Shown here one piece after another: positions 1-22,700 of a stretch of DNA of 64,000 bases. Made by a program: the position numbers and the translations under genes. Below the pieces are notes generated by a model. It did no database searches. It was not told the origin of the DNA and saw only the letters and a list, made by a program, of their open reading frames with translations. Where the stretch lies: assembly GCA_023362775.1 (NCBI GenBank), contig JALMGJ010000015.1:26191001-26255000 (forward strand). Reading direction: 5' to 3'. This DNA is from Charina bottae. Lineage: Eukaryota > Chordata > Lepidosauria > Squamata > Charinaidae. Every line of letters starts with the position of its first letter. The stretch's first letter is position 1.

Positions 1-11195
<11,195 letters not shown>

Positions 11196-11284
11196 CACAT
11201 CAGCCTGCAGAAGAAGCAAGGAGGACAGGGAAAGTCATTTCTAGACTTCAACAGGCCAGGGCCACTGTTTTTCCCCCGGTCATG

Positions 11285-11290
11285 AATAAA
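11285..11290 (+). terminator. KARS1: KARS1 polyadenylation signal
   Basis: AATAAA lies 90 bases after the KARS1 stop codon, the first canonical signal downstream. Confidence 0.75.
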
Positions 11291-12049
11291 TTAAGTCTAA
11301 TTTTGTTTCAATAGTAGAAGCCTCATTGTGGTCACTAGCTCTTTGCTGTCCGTGGACTGGGCCGTTTCTTCATCCATCAGATTCTGATGTGGCTCTTGAG
11401 ATTTAAATCCCCCAGTGATGGGCTTTGTGTTGTCTTTGCAGCCAGACTGGGAGGGTTTTAGGGACTGGAAAACTGGTTCATGCTTGAGCAACAATTTGAA
11501 TTCAGTCCCAGCACATTGTAATTCCACTGAACGTAAAAGTTAGGATACCAGTGATTAGATGTCCCAGTTTCATTCTCTGGCTGTTACTAGCCACCACATT
11601 TCACTGGCTTTTCTTATGTTGGTAAGCTAACAGAACCAAAGGGAGCCACTGCAGCTTCTTCCTTGATTCTTGCCATCAAAGAAAGGCTAGCTCAGTATTT
11701 ATTCACTCTGATGGCACTAGGTAATGCTGCAGTCAGAAATTGCTTTCATTATATTTCAGCCTTCAGTAGCCTAGCCCATGAAGCAAAGCTAAGGAGTTTG
11801 TGTCCGTTGTTCTGTTTACACCATCCTGCATTTTACTTCTAGCAATTGGTTGGTAAAGCAAAAGGACCAATTCCCGGTCCATCAACAGTCAGGACATCCT
11901 TTTATCACTCATGCAAGATATTTGTCTTGGGTATGGGGTGGGGGAGATTTGGCTTGGCAATAGTACTTGTGAAAGAGATCACAATGCCCCTGTTGACCAG
12001 AAATTAAACATAAGCCAGCAGTCTGATGCAGCTCCTAAAAAGGGAAAGG

Positions 12050-12290
12050 CTATGTTGAAGTGCACTGACAGAAGCATAGAGTCCAGATCACGGGAAGTAA
12101 TTGTTCCACTCTGCTCTGGCCATTCTCCATTTGGAGTAACGTATCCAGCTCTAGGCACCACAGTTCAAAATGGACAGCTACAAACTGCAGCAAGTTCAGA
12201 GGAGGGCTCACCAAGATGGTGAAGAGTCTGTAAACCAACCCTGTAAGAACAGTTACAGGGTGATCTGGGCATGTTCAACAAGGGGGAAAT
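12050..12290 (+). mobile_element. CR1/L2-like LINE fragment, upstream half
   Basis: Text such as GGCACCACAGTTCAAAATGG and CAGAGGAGGGCTCACCAAGA is typical of a LINE 3' region. It appears to continue at 15395 after about 3.1 kb of later insertions. Confidence 0.5.
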
Positions 12291-12313
12291 TTCCATATTC
12301 AAATTTCCATATG

Positions 12314-12444
12314 TCTGTAGCTTGAATCATGTCAACTGGATTTCTATTTTCTCAGTGGAAACGTTTCGCTCCTTATCCAAAATCCAGTTGACATGATTCA
12401 AGCTACAGACAATTCCACCTGGATGACTGAGAACCTTCATAGAC
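12314..12444. mobile_element. Inverted Penelope-like terminal element
   Basis: Terminal-repeat arms (TGTAGCTTGAATCATGTCAA and its complement) surround GGAAACGTTTCGCTCC. A perfect 13-bp TSD AAATTTCCATATG flanks it at 12301-12313 and 12445-12457. Confidence 0.85.
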
Positions 12445-12459
12445 AAATTTCCATATGCA

Positions 12460-13397
12460 ATTTCCATATTCAAACCCTTGCTCTATATCAATCCAAGATC
12501 ACATTATTTCTATAGATCCTTCCATTAGCAAATATACAAATCACTGATGCAATTGCTCTTTCCCCTTGTGAAAAAACAATAATTTTTTTTTAAATCTCTA
12601 AATCAATTTCCCTCCCTCCAAAAAGAAAAAAAAAGAAACAATTAATTATTCTTCCTACCACTATTCTATATATTTCTGTTCACTGACAAAAATCAAATAT
12701 AGAAGCTTTTATAATTAATAATCCTACAACAAACCTAACCCTATTAAACCTAAAAACCAATTATTAGTATACCTTATAGATACCTTGTAAGTCAAACAAA
12801 CCTTTAACAAATCCAGTCAAATCGCTAAGAGAAAACGAAATCATATAAGCCTTAATATCAAACCAAGTACATACTCTTAATTTTTTATCCTACATCAAAC
12901 TATACCAGAACATTTACTTGTTACACATAAGGCATTTTTCATAAAGAAATCAAACAGCCCAACTGCCCCCCTTAAAAAGCCAGATTTCTCAGCAGTAAGC
13001 CTCCCACAGACCAGAGCCATTTCGTTCTCAAAATAATCCCTCAGAAAAACCACCTCAGTATCTTGCAGGCCAAGCTGTAACTCCTTCATCACCAAAGTGT
13101 GTTCGTCGCCTGGTACTTCTTCAGAGAGTCCACCCTCCCTGTCGTGATAAATATCTCCCTCCTGATGAAACTCTTCCTCTCCCAGCCAAGCATCCTCAGC
13201 CAGTTGACACATTTTAGAGCTGATATTTTCTACAATATCCCAAATATCTTGCAGAATAGCTTGACGGGTATCATGGAAAATCTGTTTAAACTCACAATGA
13301 AACTCAGAATGAAGCTCTGAGAAAATTTCCTTAAGGTCGTCCATGTTTCAGGCAGTATATTATGGCGCCCCCTGGATACTTGGCTGGTACAGGTAAG
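12460..13397 (-). mobile_element. L1-like LINE: 5' leader, ORF1 start and 3' UTR (internally deleted)
   Basis: On the minus strand an open frame of 149 codons (13344 to 12895) starts MDDLKEIFSELHSEF, a charged helical stretch like an L1 ORF1 N-terminus. It is followed directly by AT-rich sequence resembling a 3' UTR, so most of ORF1 and all of ORF2 are missing. The leader continues to about 15120 across a hAT insertion. Confidence 0.55.
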
Positions 13398-13405
13398 ATC
13401 TAATG

Positions 13406-14557
13406 CAGGGGTGTCCAACCTTTTGGCTTCCCTGGGCCACACTGAGTGAAGAGGAATTGTCTTGGGCTGCACATAAAACATATAATATAGTTAATGTATA
13501 TAAGTAATAAAACTTCATTTATTTTTTTAATATTTTTTATTATAAACTTAACAGGGTAACATAAAACTAGTGGGATATTTGACTTTGTTTTTGTGAAACT
13601 AATGCATCAATGTCTGAAAGTGGTTGCAATTCTCTTGAGTTCTCAAGGTGCTCGTCAGAAATTTTAATTCTAATTTTACTCTTCGTGTGCTTCATCCTTG
13701 AAAATAGTTGCTCACAAATGTACGTGCTGCCAAAAGCGATGTCATGAATAAGGCGTGATTGTGAAGCGAGGGATATTTTTCTCTGGGAAGATAGGTCTTA
13801 TAAAAGTCCAGTAGAGAGACATGATCAATTTTTTCTTTGAGTTGAATGTCTGATTGCAACTCTATGCATTCCATCTGAAAAAGTTTCATGAATTCTGGGG
13901 CATTTTTCCTTCTTAAGAATATTTTAAAAAAGAAAATCAATGCGGGCACTGACTCTATCGTGGGGCAGGGGGGCAAGGCTGCGGCGCTTACCCACGTGGC
14001 ACTTCCAAGGACTGGCAAGGCGGCGACAGGGCTCTGGGCAGGAACCAGCTGCAAGGCAAAGGCTGGAAAGGCTTCCAGAGCAGATTCTGTGGCAGCGGCA
14101 GGACATGGGGCAGGAACCGGCGGCAAGGCAAGAGCTGGGCTGGCGCCTGGAAGAGTTTCTGCGGTGGCAGCAGGGCTTGGCGCGGAATCGTTGTCGTTGT
14201 CGTCCCTTGGCTCAGGTCCAGGGCTACACATGGCGTGGGGGTAGCTCTCTTCGGCGCGTGCAGGCAGCCGGTAATGACCGGCTGCGCTGGCCCTTTATAT
14301 CTTAGAATTTGGCGCCTCTCCACCCTCCTTTGCCGCATGCTAATTGGAGGGGCTTCTTCTTCCGGGCTGCCTCCAATCGGCAGCTCTGGCTCGGATTCCC
14401 CTTTCGCGCCATGCCAGCCTCTTCCGGTAGTCGGCCCGTCCTCATCCAAGTCTGGCATGGCAGTGGGGACAGGAGGCTCATTCTGGGCCAGTCTGGGCCA
14501 TATTGCTAGGTGTTCAGGGCCGCATGTGGCCCGGGGGCCGCGGGTTGGACACCCCTG
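13406..14557 (-). mobile_element. hAT transposon derivative with transposase C-terminus
   Basis: The terminal inverted repeat CAGGGGTGTCCAACC and an exact 8-bp TSD ATCTAATG (13398-13405, 14558-14565) define it. On the minus strand it has a TATA-like TATAAAG (14299-14293), a GC-rich leader and a GTAAGC donor-like site (13991-13986). It then encodes part of a hAT transposase C-terminal domain (FMKLFQMECIELQSDIQLKE, LLDFYKTYLPREKYPSLHN). An open frame runs 14231-13692 (179 codons), fusing a Pro/Ala-rich leader to that domain. The catalytic core is absent, so it is non-autonomous. A second copy is at 62894-63559. Confidence 0.85.
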
Positions 14558-14565
14558 ATCTAATG

Positions 14566-15120
14566 GGTTGATGAAAGGCTTGGCACTCGAGGAAAGTAAA
14601 CAGAAAACTCAAAACGGCAGATTTAATGTGCAGGAAAACGTCGAATCCTTCAAATTAAATACAAAAGTAGTAACAGGGAGATAATTATTCTTGGTCCTCC
14701 TTTATATCCAGACTGGAAACAAGCCAAAGATTAAAAAAAAGTTTTGAGATTAATCCAGAAATAACGATAAGCACCAAGAGATTTTGCCTCCTCTTGTTGT
14801 AGGAAGCCTCTCTTGGGGTACACAAACTTAAAAAATATATAAACTAGGTGATTTAGAAATGGGAAAGGCTCGACCTAGTGTCCCTCTATGGCCGCAGCGT
14901 GGTCCGGAAATGATGGCGTCCCCGACGTCCGTCGTCTCTTACCTGATTAGCACTGTTGGCGGTCCTCAGGCTACGAGGCGATGTTCAGGGGTGGAAATGG
15001 GATAATTCCGAGTGTTTTCTGTCCATGAAAATGCTCTAGGGTATCAGGGAAAGCCCGCCTTTGCCCAAAAAAACCCCCAATGCTGTCAGGTCTGCCCGCT
15101 GCACTGGCGGGCAAAGCTGT
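14566..15120 (-). mobile_element. L1-like 5' leader (continues from 13397)
   Basis: Non-coding sequence between the hAT insertion and the L1 ORF2 tail. It reads from the minus strand as a leader toward the ORF1 start at 13344. The hAT TSD shows it was one block before that insertion. Confidence 0.45.
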
Positions 15121-15394
15121 TCAGTCAGCCATCTTCCCCTGTTGTGGGTATTTCAGAATCTCTCCATTTCTGTGCATTAGTCCAAGCAAAAAAGGTTCTG
15201 GTTTCTGTTGAATATTAGTCTTTAAACTTCTTTGTATCGTTGTATGTATTTGAACCCAAAATTTTCTGGCTTTTTTACAAGTCCACCAGGCATGATAAAA
15301 AGAGCCTTCACGTTGTCCACATTTCCAACATAAATCTGAGTCTTTTCTGAAAACTTTTCTGGAGTCATATGCCAACGGTACATCAATGAGTGGA
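15121..15394 (-). mobile_element. L1 ORF2 C-terminal fragment
   Basis: The frame 15375-15121 contains the zinc-knuckle-like L1 ORF2 tail (DLCWKCGQREGSFYHAWWTC, KKARKFWVQIH). It runs directly into the leader of a second L1-like unit, giving a head-to-tail arrangement. Confidence 0.75.
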
Positions 15395-15560
15395 CTTATT
15401 CTCCATTGCTGCAGAGGACAGGATCAGAACTAGTGGGCTAAAACTGCAAGGAAGGAGGTTCCGGCTAGACCTCAGAAGGAACTGCTTGGCTATGCACGCT
15501 GTCAGCCGATGGAACAGGGTCTTCTTAAGTGGAGGTCTTTCAACGGGCTGGACGAGCCTT
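15395..15560 (+). mobile_element. CR1/L2-like LINE fragment, downstream half
   Basis: AGAGGACAGGATCAGAACTA, TCAGAAGGAACTGCTTGGCT and GATGGAACAGGGTCTTCTTA are the usual 3' segment of the element whose upstream half ends near 12290. The L1, hAT and Penelope insertions separate the halves. Confidence 0.5.
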
Positions 15561-15899
15561 TGCCGTATGGTCTAATGGACCCCGCACTAAGGAAGTATCT
15601 GTGTAGTCACCGAGTGTTAAGACTGATTTGAAGTCTTTGGTGTATGTCTCGTTTTGAAACGGTACTCTTAAACGTGAAACCTCGGTTTGAAGCAGCGCGG
15701 TATCTGAAACTTCCAATTCATGTTTGAAATGGGCTGCTTGTCCATTTTGGAAACGTTCCGGGCGTGCCACAGGGGGCCTAACTCAACATGCTCCCAACAG
15801 CTGCGTTGAGCTCGAAACAGGGCTCAAAGCTTTAAAAAGAGTTTGCCCATTCCTAGCTGCCTGTCTCATACTGCCGTCTAAGGGGGTGCCCTGGAATGG

Positions 15900-16750
15900 T
15901 GCCATGGCTGAGAACGCCAAGCCTACGAGACCAACGGGAAGCCAGACGGCCGCTTCCCCAGCACAAACCTTTGATCAAGGCCTGGATCCGAGGCTCGCGT
16001 TCTCCCCCGGGCGCCAGGACGACGTCGCTCCTCGGGCAAACCCTCCTTGCCTTGGAGAAACCGTTTTTGAGGAATCTCTGGTTCCCGCCGGAACAGGTAG
16101 GCGCTGCACCGGCTCCGCTTCCGGTCCCGCTCGCCGGGGGCCATGTGGGACGCCGACGGGGTGGCAGCGCTGTGCTACCGCCACTATGAAGCGCGGCTGC
16201 CGAGGCAGGGGAAGCCGGGCGGCGGCGGGCGCGAGTGGACGGGGCTGGCGGCGGTGCTACGCGCGGAGCGAGAGGAGGGCGGCGGGGCGCCTCCCGGTGA
16301 GGCCCCGCGGCAGGGCGTCGAGCGGCGGGCCGGGGCCGGGGCCGGGGCCGGGGCCGGCTCGGGAGGGGGGGAGGGCGGGGGCTGGGCCCGGGCGCCTGGG
16401 GCGTGCCCCGGCCCGAGGGGGCCTGCTTTCCCCCCGCATCGTGTGGCCTGCTTTCCCCCCGCAGCCGTGAAGGAAGTCGTGGCCATGGGAACCGGCACGA
16501 AGTGTATAGGCCAGTCCGAGATGAGGGAGACGGGTAAGCGGGGCGGCGGGGTTCGCACGCCCTTCCCAGGCCCTCGGAGCAACGCGAGGGCAGCCCTGGC
16601 TCCCCCGGGCTCTTCTGACCCGGCCGCGCTGCTGCTGGTTTACAGGGGACGTCCTCAACGATAGTCACGCGGAGGTGGTGGCCAAGAGGAGCTTCCACAG
16701 GTGGGTGCAAGGGCTTGGGAAATCAGCCGAGCTGCAAGGCTTGGCCGCCG
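15900..16750. promoter_or_regulatory. ADAT1: CpG island and promoter region of ADAT1
   Basis: Strongly GC- and CpG-rich sequence spans the ADAT1 start codon, exons 1-3 and their short introns. No TATA box is apparent. Long open frames on both strands here are composition artefacts. Confidence 0.7.
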
Positions 16751-19700
16751 GGTGGGGCTCCTCCTTTGGTCGGTGCTGCCATTAGAAGCCGTTTGGGAAG
16801 GCTGGGTGATGCTTAAGGTAGCTGCCAGGAAGAGGGATAGGGGGCCAGTTGATGCTTAAGGTCCGCGGCCCGTCCATTCCTGGGTTGAGCCCATCCCTTA
16901 GGTCTTAAGCAGCTTGAATCTAGCTATCTGCGTGAACACTTCGGATCCTGAGGTAAGCCTGTTTTCTCCCATCTTCTGGCAATTGTGCTTTGGAAGCATA
17001 CTGGCTGCAAGCAGTGCTAACATCTTGGATTCTGGTTAAGGGCTGCCTTTCTGGCCCAGATACTGAACTAGGAGTATAACAGAAGTTTGTTTGTTAGATT
17101 TCTATCTTACCTTTTCTCCAGAAATTCAAGGTGGTATGTGTTGCACTTTTCCATTTGGTCCCCCCCCCCCAAAAAAACACACACACACAATGACAATCCT
17201 GTGGTTAAGCTGAGAAAGAGCATCAAAGTCACTAGGTGAACTTCTTTGGATTTGGGTCTCCCCAGTCCTAATCTGACACTTTAACTTCTATATCACAGCA
17301 ATGCTTATTTTCTTCTATTTTCTTTTGAAGGGGGATTGACTTTCCTATCGATGCTGTATTGTTAGTGGTTTTGTAAAAATATTTATTGCAGGTTTTTTTT
17401 ATGAAGGGTGGATTGTAGATGTAAATACATAAATGTAAATAATGCCCCCAACAATGATGGTTGACCTAAGTGATTCCTGGCAGCTACAGAGCTCCATTTT
17501 CAATCCTTTCTGGCAAAGAGAGCCCCTCCCCCATACTTTTCATTAGTCTTTTCATTGACTGCCTTTTTCTTTTCAGCAGCAAAAAAAAGGTTTTCCTAAT
17601 CATTTGACAAAGTTCCAGGGGCCATGTTTCTCTCCCATGTCTCAGGAATGGCATTGACTCTGTGCCTTGTAAGGATTCTGTCCTCTTGCCCATCAGGTAT
17701 CTTCTTCACCAACTTTGGCTAGCAGCTGTAGGTCAAGAACCTAGCATCTTCACCCCTGGAATCGAAAAAGGGAAATGGGCTCTCAAACCCCATATCAGCT
17801 TTGTTTTTTTCACCAGTCACACACCTTGTAAGTATTGTTAGAATAACTTCATTGACCATGCTGGATTTGGGAGAATTGCTCCTCTTCTCTTAGATGTCTC
17901 CTTGGTAGGTGACTTCGTATGGCTGCATTTTATACGAGTGTGTGTTGTGGAAAGAAGGGAGAGTTAAAATTTCAGACATGTAAGTACTCAGTTTCTGAAT
18001 GGGACAATAGATATGGACTGGAGAGATCATGAAACTTATTTGAGTCAGTAGCTCACTTTGATGACCCACCGCAAAAACGTCTTGAGATCATAAAATGGGA
18101 CATGCCTTTACATTTTATGTAAAGACTGGCTGGATATAAATCTAAAAAAAATTACAATATTGTTGACTGATAGTATATGTTTAAAAAAAAAAGGTAAAGT
18201 TCCCCCCTGCACAGTTGTGCAGTCGTGTCCGACTCTAGGGGCCGGCGCTCATCTCCGTTTGTTAGCCGAAGAGCCAGCGTTGTCCGAAGACGCTTCCACG
18301 GTCATGTGGCCGCATGACGCGTGTGGAACGCTGTTACCTACCCACCGAAGTGGTACCTATTAATCTACTTGCATTTGCATGCTTTCAAATTGGTAGGTTG
18401 GCAAGAGCTGGGGCTAGTGTGGGAGCTCACTCCGTCACGCGGGACTAGGGATTCGAACCTCCGAACTTGCGATCTTCTGACCGACAAGCCTGGTGTCTTA
18501 CCCGCTGAGCCACCACGCCCCTTATTATATGTTTACTGTTATAAATACTATGCTGTTTCTTTGATTATTGTAAAGTTTTAAATAAATATATGTAAAAGTG
18601 CAGAAGTAGGAGGAGTTCAAGCCAATTTAAACTTTAAAAACTATTCCAATTTACATATCTTTAGTTTGAGTATGAAATCATAAAGTCATTCAAACAAGTT
18701 TTTATTAGAAAACTAGCCCTACAGCAATACTCTTGGCTTCTAGTAGATCCAGTTCTCACTGCTTGGAATACTATATTGTGGCTGTTGGCTTCTGTTGCTA
18801 TTGTGAATAATAGTAGATTTGTCCAATTTTTTCCATTTCTAAAGTATAACTTTTTTGTGCGACTGAAATTTCACTGATGCTTGCAGGGAATGTCTTGGCA
18901 CATTACACATACTGTGGCTAGAAGACCGTTAAAACTGTTTATAGAAAGTTAGTGGTGGTTCCAGCTCAGTTGTTATTTTTATGTGTAGTACAGTCTGTTG
19001 AGGCAGTATTGTTAGTGTATTCCTGTTTCCTAGAGGATATTTTTGTTCCTGAGCTTTTATTTCGGTGGAATTTAATAATAAAGGGAAATTGCCTAGGTTT
19101 CTCAGGAAATTGCCTAGGTTGGCCTCTCACCAAGGCACTGCTCCTTATTGTTAGAGAATTTTTCTCTGTACTTGAGGAAAAATATGTGTCTCTTCCTCTG
19201 TTCTCTAAGTTGTCCACCTCCTGTTTTTTGTAGGTGGGGATGGCTCCATTATCCCAGTGATGGAAATGAATGCCCAGCCATGTATGCCCCTGAGACCAGC
19301 AAAGGTACCCAGAATGGGCAGCAGTGACTGCAGGGCACAAGAGACCTTTAAAAGGGAGACTGAAGAAACAGTAGCTGGTTCCTCGCCCAAGAGACCAAGA
19401 ACGGATGCTAGTGATTCTACAAGTAATTCAGAGCTCTCATCTGATCACCTTAGAGGAACCCAAATAGTGGATCTCCATAGAACAGGGGCCAAATGTGTCC
19501 CAGGAGAGCCAGTTGATTCCCGAAGGCCAGGCATTGAGTATCACACCATAGGACTTCTACGGATCAAGCCAGGCCGTGGAGCCCAGACAGCCTCCATGTC
19601 TTGTAGCGATAAGCTGGCACGCTGGAATGTACTTGGCTGGCAGGGAGCACTTCTGATGCATTTCCTTCAGCAGCCTATCTATCTGTCAGCCATGGTGGTG

Positions 19701-22700
19701 GGTCAGTGCCCCTACAGTCAGGAGGCTTTGCACCGGGCCATTGTTGCAAGGTGAGTGAGTTATGACCAGGAGACTGAAGGGAGAACACAGCACTTGCAGT
19801 CCCTCTGCTCCATACGCTAATCTTGGATAGCTAGATGCAGAAGCACAACAGGATAGTGATATCTGCCCCTTTTGTAAACCCTCAGTATTGAAGTAGTTGG
19901 GGTGGGGAGGCAAGACGTCTAGTTGTCTGGAAGAGCAAACAACCTCTTGAGTTTATGGAGATTGTTAATGATGAAAATTATGTGTGCACACAGGCCTAAA
20001 TTCTCTGCTCCTCTTATGCTGGCAAGCTCCTGGCTGGTTGACACCTTAATGGATTTGGAGAGGGATTGTTTTCAAAAATAGGCCTTCCTGGTAACCTCTC
20101 TGGACCATTGTTCTTCAAGATTCTTTTACTTATTATCAGTCTGTCCCAACATGTATAGAGAGAGAACTTCTTGGGCAAGCTGGTAGAAAAATGAATGGAT
20201 TAAGCTCAGCTTTTTATATTTTAGTCGTCTAGCACAGTCTCTGCTCCCCCCCCCTTCACTCTGATAGGTAAGCAACAAAATGAACGTTCTGCCCTAAACA
20301 TCCTGAATTTGGAGAGGTGTTCATATTGCCAAAATGTGTGATCTTTTTACATTAAGCAAATTAAGCCCCTGTTCATAATTTATTTGCCTATTGTTGGTTA
20401 GATCAGGAATAAATTAATTGCTGAAGGACATCGGACTGCTCTTTTTCTTGTTTTCTCCTTCTCCCAAATCTTGTGCAGCTTCCAAGATTTAATCAAGAAT
20501 GGCTTTGATACTTTCACATCTCTTTTGCAGCCTTAAGGGATAGAAACCTGTTTAAAATAAGCAAAAGACAAAAGCAGTACATCTCAGAACATTGGTTGTC
20601 AGGCTCCATTGCCATATTTTCGACAACTCTGTGCAACACATGGGGCTGAGCTAGCCTCAGGACATCTCTGCCTGCAGAATTAGCTCGTTTCGCTGTTCTG
20701 AGTATTCGTTCACACTGATGTGGCCAGAACATAAGTGCTTTCTTACTCGAATGGATGACTGTTCATTATTGCTGAATGAAGGTTGCATTCTTCCTCCCCT
20801 CCTCCATAGGTGTCGTGTCTCGCATTTGCCGGATGGTTTCCAGGTTCCAGAGTTGGAAATCCTACAGTCCCGGCTATGTTTCATCCATAGCCGTGAGGCA
20901 GTCAAGGCGGGCCACGTTCTGGGACACGGAAAGGTAGTGCCCTGTGGTGCAGGTAAAGGTCACTGAGGGTATATGAGCAGCTGTGCCTTTGTGAGGTTCC
21001 TCTTTGGCCCTTTCACAGGCTGGCTTACTAGGATGGGTGGGGTGAGCTGGTTTGCTGTGGGAGCGGCATCTTTGGTGTGTTACAAAAGCTGTGCAGGCGG
21101 AGACTGGTCCTGGGAGCAATTTCCCGTAATGACGGTTTCCAGTGGAGCTCCCTGTGACATGTAAGGGCAACTGACGGTGGTAGGAGAAGGCTTGATTAAT
21201 GACAAAGAAGGTGATGCGTTTTTATCCTCCTCGGTGCATGTTGCACTTGTGCTCACCTGGTAGATGAAGGTGAGCTACTGATTCCTGATGAATTGTCATT
21301 CTATTTACTTATTCATTAATTCAATTTGTACACTGCCTGACTCTCAGTGACTCTGGGTGGTTCACAAAAAACATAAAAACTATAAAACGAAACAATGCAG
21401 CAATAAAGAAGAAGCAAAGATGGCAAAACCGGGCGGCAACGAAACACTCCCACTCCTCCGAAGGGCCTCACCCATCCTAGCCAAAGAGCTGGGTGAAGAG
21501 CCAGGTCTTCAAGGCCCTCTGAAATGCCAGGAGGGAGGGAGCCACCCAGCACACAGCACCCAGGCACTGCGACAGAGGAGGTGCACTTCCAGGGTCCCGA
21601 TGGGTGGCATTGTTTAATTGAAGGAACCTGAATCATGCCAACCCTGCCTGATAAAGCGGCCAGACAGATACTAGGGGAGATAGGCGGCCCTTTTAAGTAG
21701 GTGAAGTCACAATCAATTCTGGGAACTTCAAAAGGATCTTGGAAGTCAGTATTTATTCAGAACCATTAGTTAATATAATTGTGTAGTGAGTATAGAGGGT
21801 GGCCTTGAAAGACACAGGGAAGATCCGTTATCAAGGCAACAATCAGATAAACAAGGCTTGAGCCCAGCCCAAGAACATGGTTTACAAAAACATCTCAGGC
21901 CATCCCCTTAATTCCCATGAAGATAAAAGAGGGAGGAAGAGAAGCACATTCAGACTTGCATGATTCTGTTATTATACTGTAGCTGTTCTAATAAAAGTAG
22001 CTTTAGTTTTACATGGTGTCTGTTTTTTAGCCTGGTGTACTTTATAGAACTGACAAATTGTTAGAGGGACTTTACTCCTAAGGCTATTCCAGGAGAAACT
22101 GGTAATCTGAATCTTAATGGGGAAAGCTGATGAAGGAAGAGCCTAGTGTGTGCAGAGCCACATAGCTCATGGTCCTTGGACACCGTCCCAGAGGGGATGT
22201 AGCTAGAAAGAAGCTTTCAAGGTAGGGTGGCAGCTAGTGCTGCATAAGAGTTTAGAGAAGGGACCTCCAGAAAAGCAGGTGAAGCAGGAGACTTCTAAAA
22301 TTGTAGGAGTAAAACCATAGAGCGTGATGGTCAATCTGTGGGTGCTGTATCATCTGAAGGAATTGTACTGCAGCGATAGAGACTACACCTGTTTCTTTGA
22401 AAGTAACTTCTCCCTCACCCCACTTTCCAGCTATCAGCTGGAGTGCTGTCCCAGAGCACCCGTTAGATGTCACTTCACGTGGTTTTAGACAAGGGACCTC
22501 CAAGAAAAGGATTGGAAGCTTGACATCCAGGTACGTGTGACTGCTGGAAGCATAGCCCTTCTTGGCCTATTGCCCATTCTGCCTAGACACCTTTGTGTTG
22601 AGTGTGGAGTACCACAGGTAGGGGTGTGGGTGCGTGAGTGAGTGATTGCAGCATGGCTGGTTTTTAAAAAGTTTAAAAAGAGTCCCCTGTTGGGGGAGAT

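Noticed and set aside
15724..16710. Long open frames on both strands (up to 285 codons) around the ADAT1 start
   Set aside because: They follow from the high GC content of the CpG island and overlap verified ADAT1 exon 1-3 coding in another frame or strand.
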